A DNA stretch of 64,000 bases from Aquimarina intermedia (GCF_008124785.1 NZ_VNHU01000002.1:496001-560000), one strand, 5' to 3'; counted from the stretch's first letter, positions 43,830 through 53,044 are shown. The notes: a model not told the origin generated them from the letters alone. Numbers and translations are program-made.

Positions 43830-44861
43830 TCACTGCTTATATTTCAGCACTTCAGACCTTCCTTTTTTGAAGATTTTATTACTGTTTCCTTTGCCTTTAC
43901 GCAACGCTTTTTGTTCCTCGTACGGCAAACTATTTATCTCTTTACATGCTGTAGAACAACATGTGTCCATCGCTTCTGCACATTTTTCACATTGTATAAA
44001 CAGCAAATGGCATGCTTCGTTTGCACAATTTACATGTGTATCACAAACTGCACCGCACTGATGACAATTCGCTATCACATCCTCTGTTATTTTTTCTGCA
44101 CGACGATGATCAAATACAAAGTTTTTACCCTTAAATTTATTTTCAAGCCCTTTTTCATTTACTTGACGGGTATATTCTATGATCCCTCCTTCTAACTGAA
44201 AAACATTTTTAAAGCCTTTATGCTTATAATACGCACTAGCCTTTTCACAACGAATTCCGCCAGTACAATACATCACCAGCTTCTTATCCTCTTTGTGATC
44301 TTTAAGATCTTCTTCAATAATATCTAAGGAATCTCTGAAAGTATCTACATCGGGGGTGACAGCACCTTTAAAATGGCCGATTTCGCTCTCATAATGATTA
44401 CGCATATCTACCAATACGGTGTCAGGGTCCTCAATTAGCTCATTAAATTTAAAAGCATCTACATGAACACCCTTATTGGTTACATCAAAGGTATCGTCTG
44501 CTAAACCATCGGCTACAATTTTATTCCTGATCTTCACTTTTAATTTCAGAAAAGATTTTGCCTCATGTTCGATAGCGATATTAAGTCGGATATTTTCAAA
44601 AAAACTAATACTGTCTAGATGTTCTTTGAATGCATCGAAATTGGGCGCGGGCACAGAAAGTTGAGCGTTCACCCCCTCGGTAGCCACATAAATACGACCG
44701 AGTACTTCCAGTTTATCCCAATTAATAAACAAATGATTCCTGAAAATTTCAGTATTCCGAATATGCGCATAGGTGTAAAAAGAAAGCGTAAGCCGCTCAG
44801 TTCCGGCTTGATCAATTAAGGCTTCTCTTTCTTTTGCGCTTAATTTGTTGTACAGTTGCAT
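43830..44861 (-). CDS. trhO: oxygen-dependent tRNA uridine(34) hydroxylase
   Basis: This 343-residue rhodanese-like protein (YceA family) hydroxylates wobble uridine to 5-hydroxyuridine in certain tRNAs using O2. The rhodanese domain contains the active-site loop MYCTGGIRCEKASA with C199 and C205. A C-terminal segment with several CxxC pairs (CHQCGAVCDTHVNCANEACH) probably binds zinc. The length is standard. It is monocistronic, about 150 bases upstream of ricT in the same direction. Confidence 0.92.
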   Translation of the reverse strand: MQLYNKLSAKEREALIDQAGTERLTLSFYTYAHIRNTEIFRNHLFINWDKLEVLGRIYVATEGVNAQLSVPAPNFDAFKEHLDSISFFENIRLNIAIEHEAKSFLKLKVKIRNKIVADGLADDTFDVTNKGVHVDAFKFNELIEDPDTVLVDMRNHYESEIGHFKGAVTPDVDTFRDSLDIIEEDLKDHKEDKKLVMYCTGGIRCEKASAYYKHKGFKNVFQLEGGIIEYTRQVNEKGLENKFKGKNFVFDHRRAEKITEDVIANCHQCGAVCDTHVNCANEACHLLFIQCEKCAEAMDTCCSTACKEINSLPYEEQKALRKGKGNSNKIFKKGRSEVLKYKQ

Positions 44862-44969
44862 GCTATACCTTCATTTTAAGTTAAAGAAAAATTTATGCAA
44901 AAATACAAAAATTGACGAGTGTCCCGGTTTTTATTTTTTAGAACCTTTATTTATATAAAATTAGAGCAT

Positions 44970-45007
44970 AAAAAAGCCACGAAATATTAGTTTCGTGGCT
45001 TTTTTGG
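44970..45007 (-). terminator. strong terminator serving the small ORF
   Basis: A 14-base perfect stem with a six-base loop, with AAAAAA/TTTTTT tracts on both sides. It lies 50 bases after the minus-strand 28-codon ORF and upstream of trhO, so the only leftward gene it can end is that ORF. Confidence 0.85.
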
Positions 45008-45056
45008 GCTAATTCGTTATTTAATAGTTTATTACTAAAATATTAGAATAACGAAG

Positions 45057-45143
45057 CTAGCCTCCTTCGACTATACAATTACTGATTTTAGTAGTTGTAC
45101 AGCCATCCAGCGTATGAGTTACCACACTTTTAAGAAATTTCAT
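45057..45143 (-). CDS. 28-residue peptide gene with perfect Shine-Dalgarno site
   Basis: ATG at 45143 to TAG at 45057 gives MKFLKSVVTHTLDG, then CTTTKISNCIVEGG. AGGAAGGAGG lies 7 bases before the ATG, the best ribosome-binding site seen in the window and unusual in a phylum that mostly ignores such sites. A strong terminator follows. Two Cys and six Thr/Ser in the second half would fit a modified or disulfide-bonded peptide, but no modification or export gene is nearby. It could also be a leader or an RNA whose purine-rich stretch has another role. No family is recognised. Confidence 0.5.
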   Translation of the reverse strand: MKFLKSVVTHTLDGCTTTKISNCIVEGG

Positions 45144-45335
45144 CTTACATCCTCCTTCCTCATAAATTGTTCATGTTGCTTTTCTGTTAGATGCAGCTTC
45201 TAAAAAATCGTTGCGTCAACCTTCCAAAAAAATCTTTCTGTTGATAAAAAGCATTTCATATATCTGAATTTAAACTCCTCATACAAAAAACTTATAGTAC
45301 CTTAGCATAATCATTATAAAAAGAGAGACAGCACA

Positions 45336-46343
45336 ATGAGTACGGAAAAAGATGCTAAATTAAAGGCGCTAAAACTAACGTTAGACAAACTAGATAAGGC
45401 ATATGGCAAAGGAACGGTAATGAAAATGGGCGATAGTGCCGTTCAGGAAGTAGATGTAATTTCAACAGGATCCCTTGGATTGGATCTCGCCATGGGCGTG
45501 GGTGGCTACCCACGAGGCAGAGTCGTAGAAATCTACGGACCCGAATCATCCGGTAAAACAACACTTACATTGCATGCAATTGCACAAGCACAAAAAGCAG
45601 GTGGTATCGCAGCTTTTATAGATGCAGAACACGCATTTGATCGTTTTTATGCGGAAAAGCTGGGTGTGAATATTGACGATTTAATCATCTCACAACCCGA
45701 CCATGGGGAGCAAGCTTTAGAAATTGCTGACAATCTTATTCGATCGGGAGCTATTGACATTATTGTTATTGACTCGGTTGCTGCTTTAACTCCTAAAAGT
45801 GAAATTGAAGGTGAAATGGGGGATTCCAAGATGGGTCTGCACGCACGTTTAATGTCACAGGCACTAAGAAAATTAACAAGTTCGATTAGTAAAACGAATT
45901 GTACCGTAATATTCATCAATCAATTGCGTGAAAAGATTGGGGTTATGTTTGGAAATCCTGAAACCACAACTGGTGGGAATGCACTAAAGTTTTATGCTTC
46001 TGTACGTTTAGATATTCGCAGATCCACTCAAATTAAGGATAGCAATAGTGCTGTTATGGGGAACAAGACCAGAGTAAAAGTGGTTAAAAACAAAGTAGCT
46101 CCTCCGTTTAGAACAGCTGAATTTGATATCATGTATGGTGAAGGAATTTCGAAAAACGGAGAAATTATAGATATCGGCGTTGATTATGAGATAATCAAGA
46201 AAAGCGGTTCATGGTTTAGCTATCAAGACACAAAATTAGGTCAAGGTAGAGATGCTGTTAAGAATCTACTTAATGACAATCCTGATCTTATGGAAGAATT
46301 AGAAGTTAAAATAAAAGAGGCTATTAAAATAGCTAACGAATAA
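45336..46343 (+). CDS. recA: recombinase RecA
   Basis: This 335-residue recombinase has Walker [10 protein letters not shown] (residues 68-76) and the conserved [19 protein letters not shown] and [20 protein letters not shown] loops that bind DNA. It catalyses strand exchange and stimulates LexA-type self-cleavage. The length is typical and the acidic C-terminus is short. A terminator follows. The upstream intergenic region is unusually long and carries the small leftward ORF. Confidence 0.98.
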   Translation: MSTEKDAKLKALKLTLDKLDKAYGKGTVMKMGDSAVQEVDVISTGSLGLDLAMGVGGYPRGRVVEIYGPESSGKTTLTLHAIAQAQKAGGIAAFIDAEHAFDRFYAEKLGVNIDDLIISQPDHGEQALEIADNLIRSGAIDIIVIDSVAALTPKSEIEGEMGDSKMGLHARLMSQALRKLTSSISKTNCTVIFINQLREKIGVMFGNPETTTGGNALKFYASVRLDIRRSTQIKDSNSAVMGNKTRVKVVKNKVAPPFRTAEFDIMYGEGISKNGEIIDIGVDYEIIKKSGSWFSYQDTKLGQGRDAVKNLLNDNPDLMEELEVKIKEAIKIANE

Positions 46344-46389
46344 ATAGGTGGCTACACCAAGTCCTCAAAAGTTTTATACGTTTTGACCG

Positions 46390-46417
46390 AAAAGACTCCA
46401 AATCATGGGGTCTTTTT
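46390..46417 (+). terminator. terminator of recA
   Basis: A 10-base stem (AAAAGACTCC with GGGGTCTTTT, one G-U) and a seven-base loop followed by T-rich sequence, 47 bases after the stop codon. Confidence 0.75.
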
Positions 46418-46503
46418 GATTTTAAGAAAACTTTAGTCCTTCATCACGCAACCTCAAACCTACACTGTCATCTACTTATTAACAACATTATACCCCGAAC
46501 ATT

Positions 46504-46938
46504 ATGAAAACGTTATTCATACTACCACTAATCATACTCTGTATTAGTTTTACAAGTTGTCTGGATGATGATGATGCAGTTAACTTTTTTTATGAAGGAC
46601 TACCTATTGCCACTGCTGAGCTCCCCGAAGAACTTGTTAAAGATTCAACGTATACAATTAAAGTTTCGTACTTTAGACCGACTTCATGTCATCTTTTTGA
46701 AGGTTTTGACTATCAAAAAAACAGAAATGAAAGAACTATTTCTGCAATAGCTTTAGTAAGTGAAGCAACTACTTGTGAAACTTATGAGGAGCCAAGGGAA
46801 GAAGAAACCTCTTTCAAATTTTTGGTAGGGACCGAATCTAGCTATATCTTCAAATTTTGGCAAGGTAGAGCAACAGATGGATCTTCTAAATTTTTAATAA
46901 TAGAAGTTCCTACGGCTGAAGCTAAGGTGAAAAATTAA
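46504..46938 (+). CDS. hypothetical lipoprotein, first gene of a sigma-factor operon
   Basis: A 144-residue protein with a lipoprotein signal ending in FTSC (Cys19), then an acidic DDDD stretch. The mature part is predicted beta-rich with two further cysteines (SCHLF, TTCETY). No family is recognised. It precedes an ECF sigma factor by 19 bases in the same direction and so may be part of its control circuit, for example a surface sensor, but this rests only on position. Confidence 0.8.
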   Translation: MKTLFILPLIILCISFTSCLDDDDAVNFFYEGLPIATAELPEELVKDSTYTIKVSYFRPTSCHLFEGFDYQKNRNERTISAIALVSEATTCETYEEPREEETSFKFLVGTESSYIFKFWQGRATDGSSKFLIIEVPTAEAKVKN

Positions 46939-46957
46939 CTAAAATCGTATACTATTA

Positions 46958-47509
46958 GTGAGTTTGGAGCAACTCATAGAACAATGTAAAAAAAGAGACA
47001 ATAAAGCTCAAGAACAGCTCTATCGTCTTTTTGCTAGTAAACTATTTTCTGTGTGCTTAAAGTACTCTGATAATCAGGCAAATGCTGAAGACACGCTCCA
47101 AGATGCGTTTATTACCATATTTAAGAAAATTGATCAATTTAAAAATAAAGGTTCTTTTGAGGGCTGGCTCAAACGGATTGTAGTAAATACCGCGTTACAA
47201 AAATATAGAAACCAAAAGGTTTTTGAAATTTTTAATGAGGAGCAACTAGAAGATCCATATATCGATCTTGATGACGAATCAATATCGTTAGATTATCTTC
47301 TTAAGATCATACAGCAATTACCACATCGTTATCGATTAGTATTTAATTTATACGTCTTAGATGGATATTCACATAAAGAGATTGCAGATTTGCTTAATAT
47401 TTCACAAGGTACATCCAAATCTAATTTGGCACGCGCCCGTTATATATTAAAGGAAAAAATAGAACATCAAAATGAAACACAAGTACAATCGATTGAAGGA
47501 AGCAGATGA
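46958..47509 (+). CDS. ECF RNA polymerase sigma factor
   Basis: A 183-residue sigma-70 family protein with region 2 (about 20-90, with DTLQDAFITIFKKIDQF and FEGWLKRIVVNTA) and region 4 (about 120-175, with LPHRYRLVFNLYVLDGY and HKEIADLLNISQGTSKSNL). The start is GTG at 46958. The stop overlaps the start of the next gene as ATGA, so that gene, which has an anti-sigma-like N-terminus, is translationally coupled. Its regulon is unknown. Confidence 0.93.
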   Translation: MSLEQLIEQCKKRDNKAQEQLYRLFASKLFSVCLKYSDNQANAEDTLQDAFITIFKKIDQFKNKGSFEGWLKRIVVNTALQKYRNQKVFEIFNEEQLEDPYIDLDDESISLDYLLKIIQQLPHRYRLVFNLYVLDGYSHKEIADLLNISQGTSKSNLARARYILKEKIEHQNETQVQSIEGSR

Positions 47510-48996
47510 AAGATAAGAAACATATAGATCGCTTATTCCAGGAAAAATTCAAGGATTTTGACGTTAGTCCTAATGCGAAGGTGTGGGAACGAATTAAAGC
47601 ATCTCAAAAAGAAGACCGTAAACCACTTATCTTACCGTTTTGGTACCGTATTGCTGGTGTCGCAAGTGTGGTTCTTCTACTTAGCACTATAGCCATATTT
47701 TGGCTGAATCCCTTTGGATCACAGACGAATCTTGTCGTCGACTCTCCTGAACAAGACAGCAACTCTGCTCCTGCTATTGTGGACACTACTGTTAAACCAG
47801 AAAAACCCGGAATTGAAATAACTAAAGAGATAGTTGCTGACAGAAAAAATATCACTTCCAAATCAGAAAATAATCAACAGGTGGTAAAGACCGAAAAGGT
47901 TAAATCAAACACCACCATACTTCAAAGCAGCTTAGCAGTAGAAGAAAAAACTGATAGGCATCCTTTAAATAACAATAGACACACACTTAATAATCCTGTC
48001 CTGGCCGAATCAGATACTATTAATTTTAATAAGGAAACAGTGCGTATTGCTACTTCATCACAAAAAGACTCGAAGAAAGAGGCCATCACGCCCACTGATG
48101 AAAAATCAAAAGTGTCATTGCCTGATGCTGTTTTAGACACGCTTGACACTACTGCAATCTCAGAAAACTCAAAGGAAGTTCCCGAAGCACTACCCACTAA
48201 CGAAAACTCAAATAAAAAATCACTTTTTGATGTTATCAAATCTGGTGAAGAAACTGAAGTTGCTGAAAATGATACACGACAAAAAAGATGGAACGTTACC
48301 CCTAATATCGCCCCGGTATATTACAGTTCAATTGGAAACGGATCCTCAATTGACCCCCAGTTCAAGGACAATAATAAAGATGGTCAAGTGAATATGAGTT
48401 ATGGTATTCAAATAGCCTATGCCGTAAATAAAAGAATTAAAGTGCGCTCCGGTGTGAATAAAGTTGATTTAAGCTACAATACTGAAGGTATTGGTTTTGG
48501 ACCTTCAATTGTTGGACGAGAACTACAGAGTGTTAATTATAATACGGTTGCAGACGAAATAGAGATCACAGATTTCAAATCTCCTAAACCGGTTGCATTA
48601 GATGTCAATGGTGAATTTATCAATAAAAAGCAAAACGTAGGCTTTCTAAACCAACGACTGAATTACATTGAGGTTCCTTTAGAGATTGAATATGCATTAA
48701 TTTCAAAAAAGATCGCAGTACAAATGATCGGAGGATTAAGCACACTTTTCTTAAACGGTAATGAAATCTCGGTTCAATCCGGTGGTTCTGAAAGCTCAAT
48801 AGGTACAGCAAATAATCTGAACCCGGTGAGTTTTAGTGGAAATATTGGTGTAGGCTTGGATTATAATCTATCCAACCGTTTTCAAATAAATGTAGAACCG
48901 ATATTCAAATATCAGCTCAATGCCTTCAGTAAAAATGATGGGAATTTTAAACCCTATTATTTTGGAGTGTATACAGGTATTAACTTTAAATTCTAA
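47506..48996 (+). CDS. outer-membrane barrel protein with anti-sigma-like N-terminus
   Basis: A 496-residue protein with an unusual layout: a cytoplasmic N-terminus (about 1-45, with DVSPNAKVWERIKA), one transmembrane helix (about 48-68), a disordered Ser/Thr/Lys-rich linker (about 75-250), and a C-terminal porin-like beta-barrel region ending in the aromatic NFKF. Such proteins follow ECF sigma factors in Bacteroidota and are thought to bind the sigma factor through the N-terminus. Here the gene is coupled to the sigma gene (ATGA). Its 3' end overlaps convergent plsC by 11 bases. Confidence 0.75.
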   Translation: MKDKKHIDRLFQEKFKDFDVSPNAKVWERIKASQKEDRKPLILPFWYRIAGVASVVLLLSTIAIFWLNPFGSQTNLVVDSPEQDSNSAPAIVDTTVKPEKPGIEITKEIVADRKNITSKSENNQQVVKTEKVKSNTTILQSSLAVEEKTDRHPLNNNRHTLNNPVLAESDTINFNKETVRIATSSQKDSKKEAITPTDEKSKVSLPDAVLDTLDTTAISENSKEVPEALPTNENSNKKSLFDVIKSGEETEVAENDTRQKRWNVTPNIAPVYYSSIGNGSSIDPQFKDNNKDGQVNMSYGIQIAYAVNKRIKVRSGVNKVDLSYNTEGIGFGPSIVGRELQSVNYNTVADEIEITDFKSPKPVALDVNGEFINKKQNVGFLNQRLNYIEVPLEIEYALISKKIAVQMIGGLSTLFLNGNEISVQSGGSESSIGTANNLNPVSFSGNIGVGLDYNLSNRFQINVEPIFKYQLNAFSKNDGNFKPYYFGVYTGINFKF

Positions 48997-49729
48997 TTGA
49001 ATCTAATAAGCTTTGCAGAATAACCTCCCTGCACTGTATTTTTAAAGATCTTTTATCTTCTTGCGTCAAACCAACCGTTGTAATCATGGGATGTAATACA
49101 GCTCTCATTTTACCCGGGCTTCCGCTTAGAAAAGTATAAGAAAAACGTTTCTTATTGTCTAAAAAGCTTAAGGGCACAATCGGAATCTGATAATCAATCG
49201 CCAACCTGAAAGCTCCATCCTTAAATTCATCCAACACTATAGATTCGTCATCCGGCACCCCTCCCTCGGGAAAAATACAAATGCTGATACCGGTATCTAA
49301 CCGCTTTTTTGCTTCTTTAAATACTTGCGTTTTGCTTCGTTGACTGTTACGATCAACCAATATACAGGTACGTCTATAGAAAAAACCAAAGATTGGGATT
49401 TTGGTTAATTCCTGTTTGCCAACAAATACAAACGGATTTTTTACACAGTACAACATAAGCATTATATCAGCCATAGACGTATGATTGGCTATAAACATAT
49501 AACTACTATTACAGTCTAAGTTACCCTTTCTCTTTACTTTGGGCAGAAATCCACTACCGTATAAAACAATGGTCGCCCAAAATCTGGCTAAAAGGAAGAA
49601 CTGTGGATACCAACGCTCTTTCGAGGTTAATAACAATAACACAGGAAAAAGTATAAGGATAGGCAGGGCCATAAGCACATAAAACCAGACGCGCCATAGA
49701 ACGATCAAAAGCTTTTTTAGTATTGACAT
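48986..49729 (-). CDS. plsC: 1-acyl-sn-glycerol-3-phosphate acyltransferase
   Basis: This 247-residue membrane-bound acyltransferase has motif I H83-x4-D88 in NHTSMAD and motif III FPEG (153-156). An N-terminal hydrophobic segment (about 10-35) anchors it. It would acylate lysophosphatidic acid in phospholipid synthesis; some relatives act on other lipids (e.g. ornithine lipids). The gene converges on the sigma-operon gene with an 11-base overlap and is divergent from trpS. Confidence 0.9.
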   Translation of the reverse strand: MSILKKLLIVLWRVWFYVLMALPILILFPVLLLLTSKERWYPQFFLLARFWATIVLYGSGFLPKVKRKGNLDCNSSYMFIANHTSMADIMLMLYCVKNPFVFVGKQELTKIPIFGFFYRRTCILVDRNSQRSKTQVFKEAKKRLDTGISICIFPEGGVPDDESIVLDEFKDGAFRLAIDYQIPIVPLSFLDNKKRFSYTFLSGSPGKMRAVLHPMITTVGLTQEDKRSLKIQCREVILQSLLDSIRI

Positions 49730-49752
49730 AGCGTCAAAAATACATAATTGGC

Positions 49753-49783
49753 TTGAGCTATCTGAACAAAAAAATTACCTTTG
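49753..49783 (+). promoter_or_regulatory. promoter of trpS
   Basis: TTG at 49753-49755, a 20-base spacer and TACCTTTG at 49776-49783 match the Bacteroidetes TTG/TAnnTTTG consensus well. The ATG is 20 bases downstream. This is the best-formed promoter seen in the window. Confidence 0.6.
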
Positions 49784-49802
49784 TTCAAATTAAAAAATTA
49801 CT

Positions 49803-50771
49803 ATGTCCAGAATACTTACAGGAGTGCAAAGTACAGGTACTCCTCATTTAGGAAATCTTTTGGGAGCTATCATTCCAGCCATACGTATGGCCAACGAGCC
49901 TCAAAACGAATCTTATCTATTCATTGCTGATATGCATTCTTTAACACAGATCAAAGACTCAGCAACCTTAAGAGAGAATACCTACTCAACAGCAGCAACG
50001 TGGTTGGCGTTTGGACTGGATATAGAGAAAACTGTTTTCTATCGTCAAAGTGACATTCCACAAGTGACAGAATTATCATGGTATCTTAGCTGTTTCTTTC
50101 CATATCAACGTCTAACGTTAGCCCACTCATTCAAGGATAAAGCAGATCGACTTGAAGACGTAAACGCCGGTTTATTTACGTATCCTATGCTTATGGCTGC
50201 GGACATTTTATTATACGACGCAGAGATTGTTCCCGTAGGAAAGGATCAACTACAGCACATTGAAATGACACGGGATGTTGCATCAAGAATACACAATCAA
50301 ATCGGAGAGCTTTTTGTAATGCCGGAAGCGCAAGTACAAGAAGACACAATGTATATTCCGGGTACTGATGGGGCTAAAATGAGCAAGTCAAAAGGAAATA
50401 TCATTAATCTCTTTTTATCGGATAAGAAATTGAGAAAGCAAGTGATGAGTATTGCAACAGACAGCATTCCGTTAGAAGAACCGAAGGACCCTGACACTTG
50501 CAATGTTTTTGCGTTGTATAAGTTACTAGCTAATACTGAGCAAATTGAAAAAATGCGCAACAATTATAAAGGTGGTAATTATGGATACGGACATGCTAAA
50601 CAAGCCCTCTATGAAGTTATCATCGCAAAGTACAGTAAAGAACGAGAATTGTATAACTACTATATGAGCAATCTAAATGAAGTTGATGAGATTCTCAAAA
50701 AAGGCGCTCAAAAAGCCTCGGTGACAGCCTCTGAGGTATTAAACCGAGTACGAAAACAAGTCGGATATTAA
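49803..50771 (+). CDS. trpS: tryptophanyl-tRNA synthetase
   Basis: This 322-residue class I synthetase charges tRNA-Trp. The HIGH-like motif is TPHLGN (13-18) and the KMSKS motif is at 192-196. GVQSTGTPHLGNLLGA at the N-terminus and DILLYDAEIVPVGKDQLQH are typical. The length is normal. A bidirectional hairpin follows. Confidence 0.97.
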   Translation: MSRILTGVQSTGTPHLGNLLGAIIPAIRMANEPQNESYLFIADMHSLTQIKDSATLRENTYSTAATWLAFGLDIEKTVFYRQSDIPQVTELSWYLSCFFPYQRLTLAHSFKDKADRLEDVNAGLFTYPMLMAADILLYDAEIVPVGKDQLQHIEMTRDVASRIHNQIGELFVMPEAQVQEDTMYIPGTDGAKMSKSKGNIINLFLSDKKLRKQVMSIATDSIPLEEPKDPDTCNVFALYKLLANTEQIEKMRNNYKGGNYGYGHAKQALYEVIIAKYSKERELYNYYMSNLNEVDEILKKGAQKASVTASEVLNRVRKQVGY

Positions 50772-50796
50772 CTATTACTTCTATCCGGACACAATA

Positions 50797-50834
50797 AAAA
50801 CGGAGCATTTTTCATCAAAAAAATGTTCCGTTTT
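50797..50834. terminator. bidirectional terminator between trpS and the convergent gene
   Basis: A stem of about 16 bases (AAAACGGAGCATTTTT with AAAAAATGTTCCGTTTT, one mismatch) with T-rich ends on both strands, between two converging stop codons. Confidence 0.8.
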
Positions 50835-50852
50835 AAATTAATCAATAGTTTT

Positions 50853-51248
50853 TTATTTTATCAAAACACCACGTTGCTCTATTACCGGTAAATCTTGCAA
50901 TGCATTTTCGTTAATGGTGTGTTGTTTGAAGATATATTTTTTATCATACAGCTTACCGTCAGCAAAAAAGGTCACCGCAAACTCATTGTTCATGGCCAAT
51001 AATTCTTCTTGAATCATTTCTATCTTAGTGCTTGATTTTGCATCTACTGTACCAATACCATGACGAAGCAATGATGTTTTGCGCTCGTTATCATATCCCT
51101 TCGTTACTATTAAAACCATTTCGATAGCCGTATCCCCATCATTGATAATATAGGCTACCCAATTTTGAGCCAAAAACTCTTCATCCCATTCTTTAATAAT
51201 TGCGATGTATATATCTTTTACCTCAGGTATATCAATATCCTTTCTCAC
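50853..51248 (-). CDS. hypothetical protein downstream of pheS
   Basis: A 131-residue acidic soluble protein. The start is GTG at 51248, immediately after the pheS stop (TAA then GTG), so it is very likely translated from the pheS message. It is predicted alpha/beta, with strands such as WVAYIINDGDTAIEMVLIV and FAVTFFADGKLY. No family or motif is recognised. Its tight junction to pheS suggests a conserved neighbour, perhaps in translation, but that is inference. Confidence 0.75.
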   Translation of the reverse strand: MRKDIDIPEVKDIYIAIIKEWDEEFLAQNWVAYIINDGDTAIEMVLIVTKGYDNERKTSLLRHGIGTVDAKSSTKIEMIQEELLAMNNEFAVTFFADGKLYDKKYIFKQHTINENALQDLPVIEQRGVLIK

Positions 51249-52268
51249 TTACAGCGTTGCTTTAAATTGCTCTAAAAATCTAGTATCATTCTCACTTAAC
51301 ATACGTATATCAGTAATGCCGTATAATAAGAGAGCAATTCGATCGATCCCCATACCAAAAGCAAAACCGCTATACTCTTCCGGATCGATGTTACAATTTT
51401 TCAAAACATTTGGATCTACCATACCGCATCCCATAATTTCAAGCCAACCGGTACCTTTAGTCATTTTGTAATCAGTTTCAGTTTCCAACCCCCAATAAAC
51501 ATCGACCTCTGCACTGGGTTCTGTAAACGGAAAATATGAAGGTCTCAATCGAATCTTAGACTTCCCGAACATCTCTGTTGTAAAGTATTGCAGCGTTTGT
51601 TTAAGATCTGCAAAGGACACATCTTTATCAATATACAGTCCTTCCACCTGATGAAAAAAGCAATGGGAACGGGCAGAAATAGCTTCATTACGATACACCC
51701 TTCCCGGAGAAATGGTGCGTATAGGCGGCTTATTTTCTTCCATATAGCGAACTTGCACAGAGGATGTATGTGTTCGCAATAGGATATCTGGATCTGTTTG
51801 AATAAAAAAAGTATCCTGCATATCGCGTGCCGGATGATATTCCGGTAGATTTAATGCGGAGAAATTGTGCCAATCATCTTCGATTTCAGGCCCTTCACTT
51901 ACATTAAAACCAATACGTGAAAAAATTTCAATAATTCGATTTTTAACCAATGAAATTGGGTGTCGCGCTCCCAGAGGTATCGCTGCAGCAGGTCTCGTAA
52001 GATCCCCGTAAACGCCTTTTTCTTCTTCATTGGCCTCCGCCTTTTCTTTTAAGGCAACTACTTTGGCTTCGGTTGCTATTTTTAAGGCATTAATAGCCTG
52101 ACCAAAATCTTTTTTCTGATCGTTAGCCACATTCTTAAATTCAGCAAAAAAGTCATTTATAATTCCTTTTTTACCAGAAAATTTGATTCTAAACGTTTCG
52201 ATTTCTTCTTTAGATTTTGAAGAAAAAGATTCTACCTCCGCGATATATTCTTTTATTTTATCGATCAT
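51249..52268 (-). CDS. pheS: phenylalanyl-tRNA synthetase alpha subunit
   Basis: A 339-residue class II synthetase subunit. It has an N-terminal coiled-coil arm (about 1-85) that contacts tRNA, then the catalytic core with [13 protein letters not shown]-like and [19 protein letters not shown] blocks, and the C-terminal [18 protein letters not shown] motif 3. It joins with PheT, which is not in the window. The length is typical. Confidence 0.97.
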   Translation of the reverse strand: MIDKIKEYIAEVESFSSKSKEEIETFRIKFSGKKGIINDFFAEFKNVANDQKKDFGQAINALKIATEAKVVALKEKAEANEEEKGVYGDLTRPAAAIPLGARHPISLVKNRIIEIFSRIGFNVSEGPEIEDDWHNFSALNLPEYHPARDMQDTFFIQTDPDILLRTHTSSVQVRYMEENKPPIRTISPGRVYRNEAISARSHCFFHQVEGLYIDKDVSFADLKQTLQYFTTEMFGKSKIRLRPSYFPFTEPSAEVDVYWGLETETDYKMTKGTGWLEIMGCGMVDPNVLKNCNIDPEEYSGFAFGMGIDRIALLLYGITDIRMLSENDTRFLEQFKATL

Positions 52269-52365
52269 GAAAATTTCTTAATAAGACGGCAAATTTATAC
52301 ATTTTCTCTGTATTTGTGACATAGATACCCATTGTTCTTTTGGTCTATGTAGCTACAACTATGAA

Positions 52366-52722
52366 CTATTCTATGTAGTTACTGGTAACAAAATAGTGCA
52401 CTATCGCTTCTTTCATCAAAACCGATTGTTCTCCCGATTTGAGATTTGGTAAGGCCTCCTTCATCGTATAATGTGGCCAGCCTTGTTCATCAAAAAAGTC
52501 GAACTCGTAATATCCATAAGGTTCAAGAAGACGGCATATTGCGATGTGCATGAGGTCTAGTTTCTCGTCTTTCTTATACTTTCTATGTACTTGACCCAGC
52601 TCCTGAACACCGATTAAATAAATAATCGCATCTAAATCCAAACTATCTCCATCTGCAAATTGGCCAGAAAGTTTAGTTACAAGAAGTTCCCACCGCTCTT
52701 TAAGTTTATTATCTCTCGACAT
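52366..52722 (-). CDS. hypothetical protein
   Basis: A 118-residue protein with no signal peptide. It is predicted mostly helical, with an acidic, aromatic C-terminal half (YGYYEFDFFDEQGWPHY). The start is ATG, 40 bases downstream of the toxin gene in the same direction, and pheS begins 97 bases further on. No family is recognised; the composition is like that of a conserved cytoplasmic protein of Flavobacteria rather than a random ORF. Confidence 0.75.
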   Translation of the reverse strand: MSRDNKLKERWELLVTKLSGQFADGDSLDLDAIIYLIGVQELGQVHRKYKKDEKLDLMHIAICRLLEPYGYYEFDFFDEQGWPHYTMKEALPNLKSGEQSVLMKEAIVHYFVTSNYIE

Positions 52723-52762
52723 GTATTCTTTTTTAGCAAAAATACGACAGAAAATTGCATTA

Positions 52763-53041
52763 CTAAATTGATTTATGGAGAGATTGTCTTAATTGATCCC
52801 GATGTACTACTCTAACTAGTACCAACGATTTTTTTGACACATTTTTTATGATAAGATAATAAAATCCAACGCCCATTTTAAAATACCTGTCAGAATCGTT
52901 GAAAGCTTGAATCGGTATAAGCACAGAAGTGTCTTTTGAGTTTTCTAAGGATGCTACAATACTTTTTATCTTTTCCTTAAAAGAAATATCCGTGATCATC
53001 CTAAAATCAGATGCAAATGTTTTTGAAATTGTCACTTCCAT
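52763..53041 (-). CDS. RelE/ParE-like toxin
   Basis: A 92-residue basic protein of RelE/ParE size and fold pattern: an N-terminal strand (EVTISKTFASDFR), two helices, and a strand series ending in SLVLVRVVHRD, where the final R/H resembles the active region. It is three bases after an antitoxin-like gene. By family it would inhibit translation (RelE) or gyrase (ParE); which is not clear from sequence. Confidence rests largely on the pairing. Confidence 0.7.
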   Translation of the reverse strand: MEVTISKTFASDFRMITDISFKEKIKSIVASLENSKDTSVLIPIQAFNDSDRYFKMGVGFYYLIIKNVSKKSLVLVRVVHRDQLRQSLHKSI

Positions 53042-53044
53042 ATT

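Larger units (their letters stand above)
44862..45335. other. 474-base intergenic region with a small ORF, upstream of recA
   Basis: The region between leftward trhO and rightward recA holds a strong terminator (44970-45007) and a 28-codon minus-strand ORF with a perfect Shine-Dalgarno sequence (45057-45143). The rest, near recA, contains its promoter; a TACCTTAG near 45297 is a partial match to TAnnTTTG. Confidence 0.65.

Noticed and set aside
43701-44195. Plus-strand ORF of 164 codons over trhO
   Set aside because: Antisense to trhO; low-complexity hydrophobic/Phe-rich product typical of a shadow frame.
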